DNA from: Micromonospora chalcea
GTDB taxonomy: Bacteria; Actinomycetota; Actinomycetes; Mycobacteriales; Micromonosporaceae
Assembly (NCBI RefSeq): GCF_002926165.1
Contig: NZ_MAGP01000108.1
Location: 1-64,000, forward strand
DNA length: 64,000 nucleotides
Direction: 5' to 3'
A program made the translations under genes and the position numbers. Numbering within the stretch: position 1 is the stretch's first letter; each line of letters starts with the position of its first letter. Positions 55,437-63,852 of the stretch are shown here, piece after piece. The notes below the pieces were generated by a model. The model did no database searches. It was not told the DNA's origin and worked only from the letters and a program-made list of their open reading frames with translations.

Positions 55437-55732
55437 GTTGCGTATGGCCGCCCCGCACGATGGAGCGCCCGCTCCCGACCACTCGCGCGCTGCTCACCAC
55501 CTCGGCGAGGTTGCTGCATCAGCTCGCCCGGATAGCGCCACTTCCCCGAACTGGCGGCCCCGGCCACTCCGGATGTGACCACCTCCCCGAAGTGGTGGCG
55601 CCGGACCCCGCCCGGGCAGCGGTTGTGCACAGGACGGCGGGTTATCCACAGGGGCAAGCGGTGGGGCCGCGGGCGACGATGGCTCGGCCCTAGCCTGCGG
55701 GTCGGATGGTTGGCCGACGGTGGGAGGCAGCG
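55437..55732. other. Non-coding gap of about 300 bases
   Basis: Open frames here are short and lack family features or ribosome sites. The region contains two DnaA-box-like nonamers near its right end and a ribosome site GGGAGG at 55722-55727 for the next gene. I see nothing else. Confidence 0.5.
55623..55650 (+). promoter_or_regulatory. Pair of DnaA-box-like nonamers
   Basis: TTGTGCACA (55623-55631, one mismatch to TTGTCCACA) and TTATCCACA (55642-55650, exact consensus) are in the same orientation 19 bases apart. Two such sites could bind DnaA, but this is far from a recognisable origin. Confidence 0.35.
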
Positions 55733-56212
55733 GTGGCGGATGGCGAGGCGACGTTACGTCCGGTCCGCTGGCGCGGGTTGCCGCAGCGCCGGACGCTCCT
55801 GCGGGTGGCACTCGTCGCGGTGCTGCTGGGACTGGCCGCGGCGGTGCTCCAGACACCTCCGTCCTGCCAACCCGGGGCTCCCCCGGCCGCCTCGACGACG
55901 CCGGCCGGTCCGCCGCCCGACGGGCCACGCGCGTTGCCGGCCGGTGCGGTCGGTGTGCCGATCCGGCTGGCCGAGCCGGCCGCCCTCGCGGTGCTGCGTC
56001 CAGGTGCCCGGGTCGATCTGATGGTGGTGCCCGCCGGCGGGTCGGCTGACCCCACGCTGCTGGCGCCGCGTGCGCTGGTGCTCGACGTGGTCGGCGCCGC
56101 CGGGGCGGTCGACGGGTCCTCCGCGCTCTACCTGGCGCTGCCGCCCGAGCAGGCGCGCCGGGCGGTCGGGTTGCCGGAGGGCAGCCGCTTCGCCGTGGTC
56201 GTACGCGGGTGA
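55733..56212 (+). CDS. SAF-domain membrane protein, CpaB/RcpC-like
   Basis: The 159-residue protein has one N-terminal helix (LLRVALVAVLLGLAAAVLQT, about residues 20-39) and an extracytoplasmic region with a SAF-like fold: RALPAGAVGVPIRLAEPAAL, VLRPGARVDLMVVPAGGSAD, RALVLDVVGAAGAVDGSSAL, LYLALPPEQARRAVGL. This is the pattern of CpaB/RcpC proteins of tight-adherence pili, but no tad genes lie near. GTG 55733 is five bases after GGGAGG. It may instead serve another envelope process. Confidence 0.78.
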   Translation: MADGEATLRPVRWRGLPQRRTLLRVALVAVLLGLAAAVLQTPPSCQPGAPPAASTTPAGPPPDGPRALPAGAVGVPIRLAEPAALAVLRPGARVDLMVVPAGGSADPTLLAPRALVLDVVGAAGAVDGSSALYLALPPEQARRAVGLPEGSRFAVVVRG

Positions 56213-56225
56213 CGCGGAGCCGCGG

Positions 56226-56402
56226 TCAGTCCCAGTGCGGCGGGCGCTCGGCGAGCAGCCAGTCGTCGTTGCCGCCGGGGCGCTCGCCCCAGCCGCGGTC
56301 GGTGTCGTCGGTGGTCTGTTCGGGCAGCACCACGAAGTCTTCGCTGAGGTCGACCACGCGGTCGTCGTCGCCGCGCGGTGCCCGGATGCCGGGGTCGGTC
56401 AC
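56226..56402 (-). CDS. Small acidic conserved protein
   Basis: The 58-residue ORF from GTG 56402 encodes TDPGIRAPRGDDDRVVDLSE and TTDDTDRGWGERPGGND and ends in WLLAERPPHWD. The DDTDRGWGER...RPPHWD ending resembles a small actinobacterial family I recall as hypothetical. The protein is acidic and probably unstructured. The frame continues upstream but codon bias stops near this start. Confidence 0.7.
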   Translation of the reverse strand: MTDPGIRAPRGDDDRVVDLSEDFVVLPEQTTDDTDRGWGERPGGNDDWLLAERPPHWD

Positions 56403-56659
56403 GAGCAGCAACGATACCGCCGGAACGGCGGCCACCTCGACCCCGCGACGTCCGGCGCCGCCAGGGCTGCGATCGGGAACAGCCCGGCGCGGACTGCACT
56501 GTGATCCCGAACAGCCAGACAAAGACCGGGGGCAACCCTGAACGGCCACTCGATCTCGTCGGGCCCGGCAGCGGGTCGGAGCCCCGCCGCCAAGAGGTAC
56601 GCGCCGAGGTGTCGGTGTCGGGCGGCCGACCGGCCGGGGCGTTGGTAGCGTCGGACGGC

Positions 56660-57292
56660 GTGACGACGCCGAGCGGTGGCAGCCCCGACGACGAGACCTG
56701 GCGACGCCCGGAGCAACAGGCCACGGGCGAGGAGAACGACGCCGGGGCGTCCCGCCCGGGCGGGTCGGGCTCCGGCCAGGCCGACCCAGGGCCTGTGGGC
56801 GACCCCGCCGATTCCGGACCCGTGGGCCGCCCGGCCGACCACGCCGGGTGGGACGCGCCCGGACCCGGCGAAGCCGGGAGCCAGCCGACCGGGGTCGGCG
56901 CCGCTGGAACGGGAGTCACCGCCGCCGACACCTCCGGGGCGTCCGGGCCGAACAGCCCGTGGTCGCGCGAGGCGGCCACCGAGAGCCCGTGGGCCAAGCC
57001 GGAGTCGACCGGCGGCTGGACGGTGGCCGGCGGGCCCTGGCCGGGCCGGTCCGCCGGTGACCCGGCTGCCGGTGGCTACGCCGGACCGCCGCCGAGCACG
57101 CCTCCGCCGCCCGGCTGGCGGCCACCGGTGCACGTCCAGCCGGCGCCGCCCCGCCGGCTTCCGCCGCAGGACATGGCCGCGATGGATCAGGCGGAGCAGC
57201 GCGCGCAGCGGCTCACCTACGGCGTCGGGGCAGTCGTCGCCGTGGTGCTGGTGCTGCTCACCTGCCTGCTCTGCTCGCGGCTGCTGTTCTGA
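56660..57292 (+). CDS. C-terminally anchored Pro/Gly-rich membrane protein
   Basis: The 210-residue protein is a long disordered, Gly/Pro/Ser-rich region (about 1-175) followed by a single helix at the very C-terminus (YGVGAVVAVVLVLLTCLLCS, about 186-205). It is thus tail-anchored with its bulk in the cytoplasm. I recognise no family; the PPPPGWRPPVHVQPAPPRR part may bind WW/SH3-like partners. GTG at 56660 is where codon bias begins; the frame itself extends to 56378. Confidence 0.72.
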   Translation: MTTPSGGSPDDETWRRPEQQATGEENDAGASRPGGSGSGQADPGPVGDPADSGPVGRPADHAGWDAPGPGEAGSQPTGVGAAGTGVTAADTSGASGPNSPWSREAATESPWAKPESTGGWTVAGGPWPGRSAGDPAAGGYAGPPPSTPPPPGWRPPVHVQPAPPRRLPPQDMAAMDQAEQRAQRLTYGVGAVVAVVLVLLTCLLCSRLLF

Positions 57293-57302
57293 GCGGCAAC
57301 GC

Positions 57303-57785
57303 TCAGACGATGCCGTCCCACACCATCTTGGCGCCGCTGTCACCGGTCAGGTAGACGTACACGAGCGCGAAGCCCGCCAGCACCGCCACCGCGACGGTGA
57401 GCACGATCGGCAGCCAGCGGGGCAGGTTCCGGGCGCGGGCGAACCTGCTCGCCGACAGCACCAGCAGCAGCGCCGCGGCGCCGAGACCGAGCGAGAACCA
57501 GAACAGGGTGTCGCCGTACTCGGCGTGCTCACTGATCTGCTGGAGCCGGTCCGGCGGGTAGCCCTTCGCGCGCAGGATCCCCTCCAGCTCCTCGCCGGAC
57601 TCGGTCGCGACCCAGGCGACCGCCGGGGTGATCACGGCCAGCGCGGCGACCGCCCAGTCCAGCCGGTGCCGCCAGCGCGGCAGCAATCCGTACGCGATGG
57701 CGAACAGCGCCAGCAGCGGCACGAGCACCACCACCGCGTGAATGACGAGCACGTGCAGCGGCAGACCGTTGAATTCCCTGAACAC
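57303..57785 (-). CDS. DUF2231 membrane protein
   Basis: The 160-residue protein starts VFREFNGLPLHVLVIHAVVV and has four membrane helices (about residues 10-31, 38-58, 90-110, 122-144). FNGLPLHVLVIHAVVVLVPL with a conserved LHxxxxH pair is the DUF2231 signature, possibly a haem or metal site. Function unknown. GTG 57785 follows GGAGG at five bases; GTG 57791 would add two residues. Divergent from the Fur gene. Confidence 0.87.
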   Translation of the reverse strand: MFREFNGLPLHVLVIHAVVVLVPLLALFAIAYGLLPRWRHRLDWAVAALAVITPAVAWVATESGEELEGILRAKGYPPDRLQQISEHAEYGDTLFWFSLGLGAAALLLVLSASRFARARNLPRWLPIVLTVAVAVLAGFALVYVYLTGDSGAKMVWDGIV

Positions 57786-57945
57786 CGACACCTCCGGCGA
57801 GTGGGTGGTTAGGCGCGCACAGCGTACGTCGCGAGGCTGTGTAACCCCACACACGCAGACGCGGCCCCGCCGGTTCACCTGTGGCCCCGGCCACCCGCGA
57901 GCACGCTCGCTTGTCGGCCTGTCACCTGCGTGCTGTCATGGATTC

Positions 57946-58374
57946 ATGTCCACGGGTGAGGAACTGCTCCGGTCGAGGGGCCTACGGGTCACGCGACCGC
58001 GTCTCGCCGTGCTGGACGTGCTCTCCGCCGGTGGGCACCTGGAGGTCGACGAGATCACCCGCCGGGTCCGTCAGCGGATCGACTCCGTGTCCACCCAGGC
58101 CGTCTACGACGTGCTCGGCGCGCTGTCCCGAGCCGGGCTGTCCCGCCGGATCGAGCCGGCCGGCAGCCCCGCGCGGTACGAGGCGCGGGTCGGCGACAAC
58201 CACCACCACGTGGTGTGCCGGGGCTGCGGCGAGATCGCCGACGTCGACTGCGCGGTGGGCAGCGCGCCGTGCCTCGACCCGAACGTGGCGCACGGCTTCG
58301 AGCTGGACGAGGCCGAGGTGACCTTCTGGGGTCTCTGCCCGGCCTGCCAGTCGCGCCGCTCCGCCGACGACTGA
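57946..58374 (+). CDS. Fur-family regulator
   Basis: The 142-residue protein has a winged helix (about 5-80: GLRVTRPRLAVLDVLSAGGH, VSTQAVYDVLGALSRAGLSR) and a metal-binding dimer domain: GDNHHHVVCRGCGEIADVDC with CRGC, and FWGLCPACQSRR with CPAC, the structural zinc site. The HHH and the later HGFELDEAEV supply the regulatory site. Resemblance is to FurA/CatR-type peroxide sensors, which usually precede a catalase gene, but none follows here. ATG at 57946. Confidence 0.92.
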   Translation: MSTGEELLRSRGLRVTRPRLAVLDVLSAGGHLEVDEITRRVRQRIDSVSTQAVYDVLGALSRAGLSRRIEPAGSPARYEARVGDNHHHVVCRGCGEIADVDCAVGSAPCLDPNVAHGFELDEAEVTFWGLCPACQSRRSADD

Positions 58375-58447
58375 GCGAGCACCGAGGGCGCCGCACCGAG
58401 GACACCGACCCGGGGGTGACCGGCGAACGCCGTGGCACTCTTGATCG

Positions 58448-59299
58448 GTGGACACTGACGACCTCGGCCTGTTCGGTCCGGATTCGGTCACGTGGAAGGT
58501 GCACGAGGAACCGATCCTGATCGTCGCCGGCCTGCGCTCGCTCTACCTCCAGGCGCTGCATCCGCGTGCGATGGCGGGCGTCGCGCAGAACAGCAACTAC
58601 CGCTCGGACGCCTGGGGCCGGCTGGTCCGCACGGCGACGTACGTGGGGACGACGATCTACGGCACCACGGCCGAGGCGCAGGCGGCCGGGCGGCGGGTGC
58701 GTGCGCGGCACGCCCGGATGCGCGCCACCGACCCGTTCACCGGCGAGGAGTTCCGCGTCGACGAGCCGGAGCTGCTGCGCTGGGTGCACGTCACCGAGAT
58801 CGAGTCGTTCGTGAGCACCGCCCGGCGTGCCGGTCTGGCGCTCACCGACGACGAGGTGGACGGCTACTACACCGAGCAGCGCCGGTCGGCGGCCCTGGTG
58901 GGGCTGGACCCGGACGACGTGCCGGGCACCGCCGCCGAGGTGGCCGACTACTACCGGGACGTACGCCCGCAGTTGCGGATGACCCGGGAGGCGGCCGAGA
59001 CGGCGCTGTTCCTGACCGCGCCGCCGATCCCGTGGAAGGTCAGCCTGCCGGCGCGGGTCGGTCTGAACCTGGGGCCGCCGCGCTGGGCGTACCTCGGTAT
59101 CGCCGCCACCGCGCTGGGGATGCTGCCGCCGTGGGCGTTGCGGCTCTACGGCGGGCTGGGCCTGCCCACCACCGCGCTGTCGGCGGACCTGAGCGCGCGG
59201 GCGCTGCGGCTGGCGCTGGCCGCGGTGCCCCGGCGCTACCGCGAGGGCCCGTTGCAGCAGGCCGCGAAGGAACGCGCCGCGCGCCTGGCCGCGGCCTGA
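58448..59299 (+). CDS. MpaB-like (DUF2236) oxygenase family protein
   Basis: The 283-residue protein matches the DUF2236/MpaB family: LFGPDSVTWKVHEEPILIVA, LRSLYLQALHPRAMAGVAQN (His near residue 38), and WGRLVRTATYVGTTIYG. ELLRWVHVTEIESFV carries a second His. LCP latex-clearing oxygenases of this superfamily use haem b; whether this protein binds haem is unknown. GTG at 58448. Confidence 0.88.
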   Translation: MDTDDLGLFGPDSVTWKVHEEPILIVAGLRSLYLQALHPRAMAGVAQNSNYRSDAWGRLVRTATYVGTTIYGTTAEAQAAGRRVRARHARMRATDPFTGEEFRVDEPELLRWVHVTEIESFVSTARRAGLALTDDEVDGYYTEQRRSAALVGLDPDDVPGTAAEVADYYRDVRPQLRMTREAAETALFLTAPPIPWKVSLPARVGLNLGPPRWAYLGIAATALGMLPPWALRLYGGLGLPTTALSADLSARALRLALAAVPRRYREGPLQQAAKERAARLAAA

Positions 59300-59312
59300 C
59301 GGCGACGCGCGC

Positions 59313-60227
59313 TCAGTCCTGGTCGGCGAATCGCTCGACGGCGGACCAGGGCTCCTTGCCGGGGGTCTGCGCGCCGGTCGGGCAGGTGCGCCGGTAGTCG
59401 CACCAGCCGCACCGCGGCCCCGGCTCGGTGGGGAACGCCGCGTCGGGGTCGGTGCCGTCGGCCACCGCGCGTTCGGCGGCCATGATGTCGCGGGCGGTGT
59501 CCTCGGCGCGGGTGAGCTGCCGGTGCAGGGACTCCGGCGTGTGCTCGTGCGCGACGACGGTGCCGGTGGGCAGGTGGTGCAGCTCGACCCGGCGGCACGG
59601 CTTGCGGAACACCCGCTCGGCCGCGTACGCGTAGAGCGCGAGCGCCTGCGAGCCGCGCGCGTCGTCGGTGTCGAGGCCGGTGCGACCGGTCTTGTAGTCG
59701 ACGATGACCAGCTCGGGCCGCCCGTCCGGGCCGGGACGCGAGTCGATCCGGTCGGTGCGGCCGTTGAACGCGAGCACCGCGGTCTTCACCGCGACGACCC
59801 GTTCCACGCCGACCGGCTCGTCGGCCGGGTCGAGGCCCGCCACGTAGCTCTCCAGCCAGGTCAGCGCCCGCCGGAAGGCGTCGCGTTCCTGCTCGTCGTC
59901 GCGGTAGCCCTCGCGGACCCAGGTGCCCTTGAGCAGCGTGCCGAGCACCTCGGGGCGGCGGCGGTCGGGGGCCAGCGCGTACCAGTTCTTCAGCGCGGTG
60001 TGGACGCTCGCGCCGAGCGAGTTGTGCGCCCACGGCGGGCCCTTGGGCGGCGCGGGCCGGTCCACGTAGGCGTAGCGGTAGCGGCGGGGACAGTCCGCGT
60101 ACGCGCCGAGTTTGCTCGGTGTGCAGACGAACAGGCGCTCCGGCATGCCCTCGAAGCCGAGCTGCTCGGACTGCTCGGCGCGCGGTCGGGGAGCCCGGGA
60201 GCCACTGGCTGCTGACTGTCGTCGCAC
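59313..60227 (-). CDS. PD-(D/E)XK nuclease with Fe-S cluster motif
   Basis: The 304-residue protein is a RecB/AddB/Cas4-type nuclease. Catalytic residues are visible: His76 (SVHTALK), Asp159 (FNGRTDRID), Asp177 and Lys179 (IVDYKTGR). Cys46 (ADCPRRYR) together with Cys273, 276 and 282 (CGWCDYRRTCP) form the iron-staple 4Fe-4S pattern. It is stand-alone: no helicase or Cas genes nearby. Actinobacterial relatives exist as lone proteins, with a possible role in DNA repair. GTG at 60227; an ATG near residue 28 is an alternative start. Confidence 0.9.
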   Translation of the reverse strand: MRRQSAASGSRAPRPRAEQSEQLGFEGMPERLFVCTPSKLGAYADCPRRYRYAYVDRPAPPKGPPWAHNSLGASVHTALKNWYALAPDRRRPEVLGTLLKGTWVREGYRDDEQERDAFRRALTWLESYVAGLDPADEPVGVERVVAVKTAVLAFNGRTDRIDSRPGPDGRPELVIVDYKTGRTGLDTDDARGSQALALYAYAAERVFRKPCRRVELHHLPTGTVVAHEHTPESLHRQLTRAEDTARDIMAAERAVADGTDPDAAFPTEPGPRCGWCDYRRTCPTGAQTPGKEPWSAVERFADQD

Positions 60228-60269
60228 CCCTGAGATCCTGCCACCCCGGTACGACAGCGGACGAAGCGC

Positions 60270-60884
60270 TCAGGCGTTGTTGAGGTACTGGGTCACGAAT
60301 GCGGCGATCGCGTCGGCGATGAGCTGCACGGCGATGGCGGCCAGCAGCAGGCCGGCGATGCGGGTCAGCACCTCGATGCCGCCGGGGCGCAGCACCTTGA
60401 CGATCCCGCCGGAGAAGCGCAGCACCACCCAGACGGTGACCATCACGGCGACGATGGCCAGCCCGATGGCCAGGTAGTCGACGGCGCCGCCGGCCTGCTG
60501 GACGAAGAGCATGGTGGCCACGATGGCGCCCGGCCCGGCCAGCAGCGGGGTGCCGAGCGGCACCAGCGCGATGTTGGAGGTGACCTGCTGGCTCGGGTCG
60601 TCCGACTTGCCGGTCAGCAGTTCCAGCGCGACCAGGATCAGCAGCAGGCCGCCCGCGGCCTGGAGCGCGGGCAGGTCGACGTGCAGGTACGCCAGGATCG
60701 TCTGCCCCGCCACCGCGAAGATCACGATGACCCCGAGCGCCAGCGCCACGGCCTGCCAGGCGGCCCGGTTCCGGTCGCGCGCCGTCAACGGCCCGGTGAG
60801 CGCGAGGAAGATGGGCATCATTCCGGGCGGGTCGACGATCACCAGCAGGGTCACGAAGACCTCGCCGAAGAGCTTGAGATCCAC
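60270..60884 (-). CDS. MarC-family membrane protein
   Basis: The 204-residue protein has six helices and the MarC signature: LFGEVFVTLLVIVDPPGMMP near the start, GPLTARDRNRAAWQAVALAL, PLGTPLLAGPGAIVATMLFV. MarC proteins were once thought to confer multiple antibiotic resistance, later refuted; their transport substrate is unknown. GTG at 60884. It lies downstream of the PHP gene (31 bases) on the same strand. Confidence 0.93.
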   Translation of the reverse strand: MDLKLFGEVFVTLLVIVDPPGMMPIFLALTGPLTARDRNRAAWQAVALALGVIVIFAVAGQTILAYLHVDLPALQAAGGLLLILVALELLTGKSDDPSQQVTSNIALVPLGTPLLAGPGAIVATMLFVQQAGGAVDYLAIGLAIVAVMVTVWVVLRFSGGIVKVLRPGGIEVLTRIAGLLLAAIAVQLIADAIAAFVTQYLNNA

Positions 60885-60915
60885 GCGGACACGGTAGCCG
60901 TGCCGCCGGAGCGCT

Positions 60916-61782
60916 TCAGCTCGAAGCGACAGGGGTCACCCCGCGGGCCAGCGCGACGATCCGCTCGTACGCCTCGGGTCCGGTGGTGTGCGCGCCGAGC
61001 CGGACGGTCTTGTGCGTGCCGTGGAAGTCGGACGAGCCGGTGACCAGCAGCCCGAGCTCGGCGGCGAGTCGGCGGACGTGCTCCCGCTCGGCCGCGTCGT
61101 GGTCCTCGTGGTCGGCCTCCAGGCCGGCCAGGCCGGCCACGGCCAGGTCCGCGATCAGCTCGTCCGGCACGATCCGGCCGCGCCGGCTGGCTCTCGGGTG
61201 GGCGAAGACGGGCACGCCGCCGGCCGCCCGCACCAGCGCCACCGCGCGGAACACCTCGATGTCGTCCTTGGGCAGCCGGTACCGCTCGCCGAGCCAGTCC
61301 GGCCCGAACGCCTCGCTCGTGGTGGCGACCAGTCCGGCCCGGATCAGCGCCTGCGCGATGTGCGGGCGGCCCACGGTGCCGCCGTCCGCGCCGGCCAGGA
61401 TCTCCGTCCAGCTCACCTGGATGCCGTCGGCCTGGAGCAGCCGCACGATCCGCTCGCCGCGTTCCTCGCGGGCCTGCCGGACCCGGGCCAGCTCCGCGGC
61501 CAGTTCCGGCTCGGCCGGGTCGAAGAGGTACGCGAGCAGGTGCAGCGGGATCGCCGGCTCGACGCCGAACCAGCGGCAGGAGATCTCCGCGCCGCGGATC
61601 AGGGTGAGGCCGGGCGGCAGCGCGGCGACAGCCGGCGCCCAGCCGGCGGTGGTGTCGTGGTCGGTGAGCGCCACCACGTCGAGCCCGGCGTCGGCGGCGG
61701 CCCGGACCAGCTCGGGCGGGGTCAGCGTGCCGTCGCTGGCGGTGGAGTGGGTGTGCAGGTCGATGCGGGCCGGATCGCTCAC
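60916..61782 (-). CDS. PHP-domain phosphoesterase
   Basis: The 288-residue protein has all PHP motifs: IDLHTHSTASDGTLTPPELV (about residues 7-26), ALTDHDTTAGW, GAEISC, RPHIAQALI, VFAHPR and the C-terminal SSDFHG. Members of the RNase AM/TrpH group hydrolyse nucleoside 3',5'-bisphosphates or trim RNA; this protein most resembles them. PAP is a substrate of some, overlapping with CysQ. GTG/ATG start at 61782. MarC follows it. Confidence 0.92.
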   Translation of the reverse strand: MSDPARIDLHTHSTASDGTLTPPELVRAAADAGLDVVALTDHDTTAGWAPAVAALPPGLTLIRGAEISCRWFGVEPAIPLHLLAYLFDPAEPELAAELARVRQAREERGERIVRLLQADGIQVSWTEILAGADGGTVGRPHIAQALIRAGLVATTSEAFGPDWLGERYRLPKDDIEVFRAVALVRAAGGVPVFAHPRASRRGRIVPDELIADLAVAGLAGLEADHEDHDAAEREHVRRLAAELGLLVTGSSDFHGTHKTVRLGAHTTGPEAYERIVALARGVTPVASS

Positions 61783-61792
61783 CCGCCCGACG

Positions 61793-63070
61793 CTACGCGC
61801 CTTCCGGAGCGGTGGGGACGTCGGCCACCACCACCGGCCGGTCCCCCGGCGCCAGCCCTTCGACAGGCGACGCCGTGGGCCGGTCCCCGGCCAGCACCCG
61901 CTCCGGCTTGACCCGGACCAGCCCGCCGGTCGCGTCCACGTGCAGCGCCACGCCCGCGTGGGTCCAGGCCACGTCGCCGGCCAGCACCGGGCCGGCCGGG
62001 TGCGCGGCCGGCGCCGCGCCCGGGTCGGCCAGGTCGACCAGCAGGGCGGAGCGGGCGTTGCCGTTCGCGAGCAGCCACCGGCCGTCGGCGGACACCCCGC
62101 CGAGTCCGTCGGCGGCCAGCTTCACCCCGCATCCGGTACGCACCGGCGCGAGGTCGCGGGCCGGGTCGAGCAGGGCCAGGCAGTGCTGCCCGGGCCGGTC
62201 GGCGGTGATCAGGCCGACCAGGCGGCCGTCGGGCCGGGTGCCGTAGACGGCGCGCACGTCCGGGTTCGCGGGCGCCGGCTGCCCACCGAGCGCGCGTTCC
62301 CAGACGCTCACCCCGCCCTCGCCGGGCTGCTGGATCAGCACGGCGTCGCCGGCGAACCCGACCGGCACGGCGCCGTCGGGCGCGGGGGTCCGGACCGGCG
62401 CGATGAGCTGCCCGGCGACCACCCCGGCGGCGATCACCTCGGGGCCGTCCCGCCAGGCGACCTGCCGCCCGTCCGGGGAGATCGCGACCGCCTCCGCGGC
62501 GGCGAGCATGACCTGCGGCGCGGTGCCGTTGGCCGGAACCCACCAGAGGGTACGACCGGCGGCGGTGGCGGCCGAGGTCATCAGCCAGCCCTCGCGGTCG
62601 TGGACGCGCTGCGCCCGTTCGACGCCGCTGACCCCGGTCAGCTGCCGCCGTTCGCCGCCGCTGGTGTCCAGCCGGTCGCCGACGAGCAGGTCGAGTTCGG
62701 CGCGGACCGGCCCGAAGCGGGTGATCGGGGGCCCCGAGGCCAGCGGGGACGGGGTGAGCCCGGGCGGGTCGCCGAGCACGACTGTGGGGGTGCCGCCGTC
62801 GCCGCCGGAGGCGCTGAACTGGGCCACGCCGGTGGTGACGAACACGGTGGCGACGCCGGCCAGGGCCAGGCCGGTGAGCGTACGCCGCCGGCCGGTGCGG
62901 CGCGCCCGGCGCAGCACCTCTCCGGCCGGGTCGACTGGTAGCGGCCGGGACGTGGCGACGCGGCGGGACAGCGTCTCCCGCAGCGCCCGTTCCAGCTCGT
63001 CGTCGCTCACGGCCAATGGACGCTCCGGGCCACCGGTCCGGTTGTCACAGTCGTGCCGGATGCCGGTCAT
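61793..63070 (-). CDS. Membrane protein, anti-sigma-like partner of the ECF sigma factor
   Basis: The 425-residue protein has a cytoplasmic N-terminus (about 1-60, DDELERALRETLSRRVATS), a membrane helix (LTGLALAGVATVFVTTGVAQ, about 64-83) and a large extracytoplasmic beta domain (about 110-420) with propeller-like repeats such as VAISPDGRQVAWRDGPEVIA. The ATG overlaps the sigma stop (ATGA), typical of sigma/anti-sigma pairs in actinobacteria. The N-terminal helices could bind sigma, but I see no zinc-binding HxxxCxxC anti-sigma motif. Anti-sigma function is inferred from position and layout. Confidence 0.82.
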   Translation of the reverse strand: MTGIRHDCDNRTGGPERPLAVSDDELERALRETLSRRVATSRPLPVDPAGEVLRRARRTGRRRTLTGLALAGVATVFVTTGVAQFSASGGDGGTPTVVLGDPPGLTPSPLASGPPITRFGPVRAELDLLVGDRLDTSGGERRQLTGVSGVERAQRVHDREGWLMTSAATAAGRTLWWVPANGTAPQVMLAAAEAVAISPDGRQVAWRDGPEVIAAGVVAGQLIAPVRTPAPDGAVPVGFAGDAVLIQQPGEGGVSVWERALGGQPAPANPDVRAVYGTRPDGRLVGLITADRPGQHCLALLDPARDLAPVRTGCGVKLAADGLGGVSADGRWLLANGNARSALLVDLADPGAAPAAHPAGPVLAGDVAWTHAGVALHVDATGGLVRVKPERVLAGDRPTASPVEGLAPGDRPVVVADVPTAPEGA

Positions 63071-63753
63071 CGGCTCTCCGCCGGGATCGGAACGGCGGGG
63101 CGGACCGGGGCCGCCGGTGGCGGTACCGGCTGCGGCACCCGGGCTGCGGGTCGCGGCGCCGGGGTCCGGGGCACGGACTGCTCGTTTCCGCGCGCGGGCG
63201 GCCCCGGCCGGCCGGCCGGGGCGGGCGGCGGAGACGCGGGCTCGGGCAGGCTCAGGGCCGCCTCGGAGCCCAGGCGGCGACGCAGCGTGTTGAGCGCCCG
63301 GGAGGTCTGGCTCTTGACGGTGCCCGGGGAGATCTCCAGCAGCGCGGCGGTCTGCGCCTCGGACATGTCCTCGTAGAAGCGCAGCACCAGTACGGCCCGC
63401 TGCCGGGCGGGCAGCGCCTGCAGGTGCCGCCAGAGCGCGTCCCGGTCGAGTTGCTGCTCGATCTCGTCGACGCCGGCGTGCTCCGGCAGCACCTCGGTGG
63501 GGCGCTCGCCGTGCCAGCGGCGCCGCCACCAGCTGGTGGACGTGTTGACCAGGACCCGGCGGGCGTACGGCTCGATGGCCTCGATCCCGCCGAGCCGCTT
63601 CCAGGCCAGGTAGGTCTTCGTGAGCGCGGTCTGGAGCAGGTCCTCGGCGGTGGCCCAGTCACCGGCGAGCAGGTAGGCGGTGCGCAGCAGCGCGCCGGAC
63701 CGGGCCGCGACGAATTCGCGGAACTCCTCCTCCAGCGGATCTCTGCTCACCAC
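63067..63753 (-). CDS. ECF sigma factor, SigE-like actinobacterial family
   Basis: The 228-residue sigma-70 family protein has region 2 (about residues 6-75: LEEEFREFVAARSGALLRTA, AEDLLQTALTKTYLAWKRL) and region 4 (about 105-160: QALPARQRAVLVLRFYEDMS, TAALLEISPGTVKSQTSRAL). This is the SigE-type subfamily of Streptomyces and Micromonospora annotated SigE family. A Pro-rich tail of about 60 residues follows region 4, which is unusual. I chose GTG 63753, six bases after GGGGGAG; ATG 63759 and GTG 63750 are alternatives. It is coupled to the membrane partner gene. Confidence 0.9.
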   Translation of the reverse strand: MVSRDPLEEEFREFVAARSGALLRTAYLLAGDWATAEDLLQTALTKTYLAWKRLGGIEAIEPYARRVLVNTSTSWWRRRWHGERPTEVLPEHAGVDEIEQQLDRDALWRHLQALPARQRAVLVLRFYEDMSEAQTAALLEISPGTVKSQTSRALNTLRRRLGSEAALSLPEPASPPPAPAGRPGPPARGNEQSVPRTPAPRPAARVPQPVPPPAAPVRPAVPIPAESR

Positions 63754-63852
63754 GCTCATCTCCCCCCGTCCTGCCTGGCAGGATGCCACGGCCCGGTCGG
63801 TCAGGTCGATGGCGGAAGGTGTGCAGTTCATCCGATGTTCGGACGAAAACTT

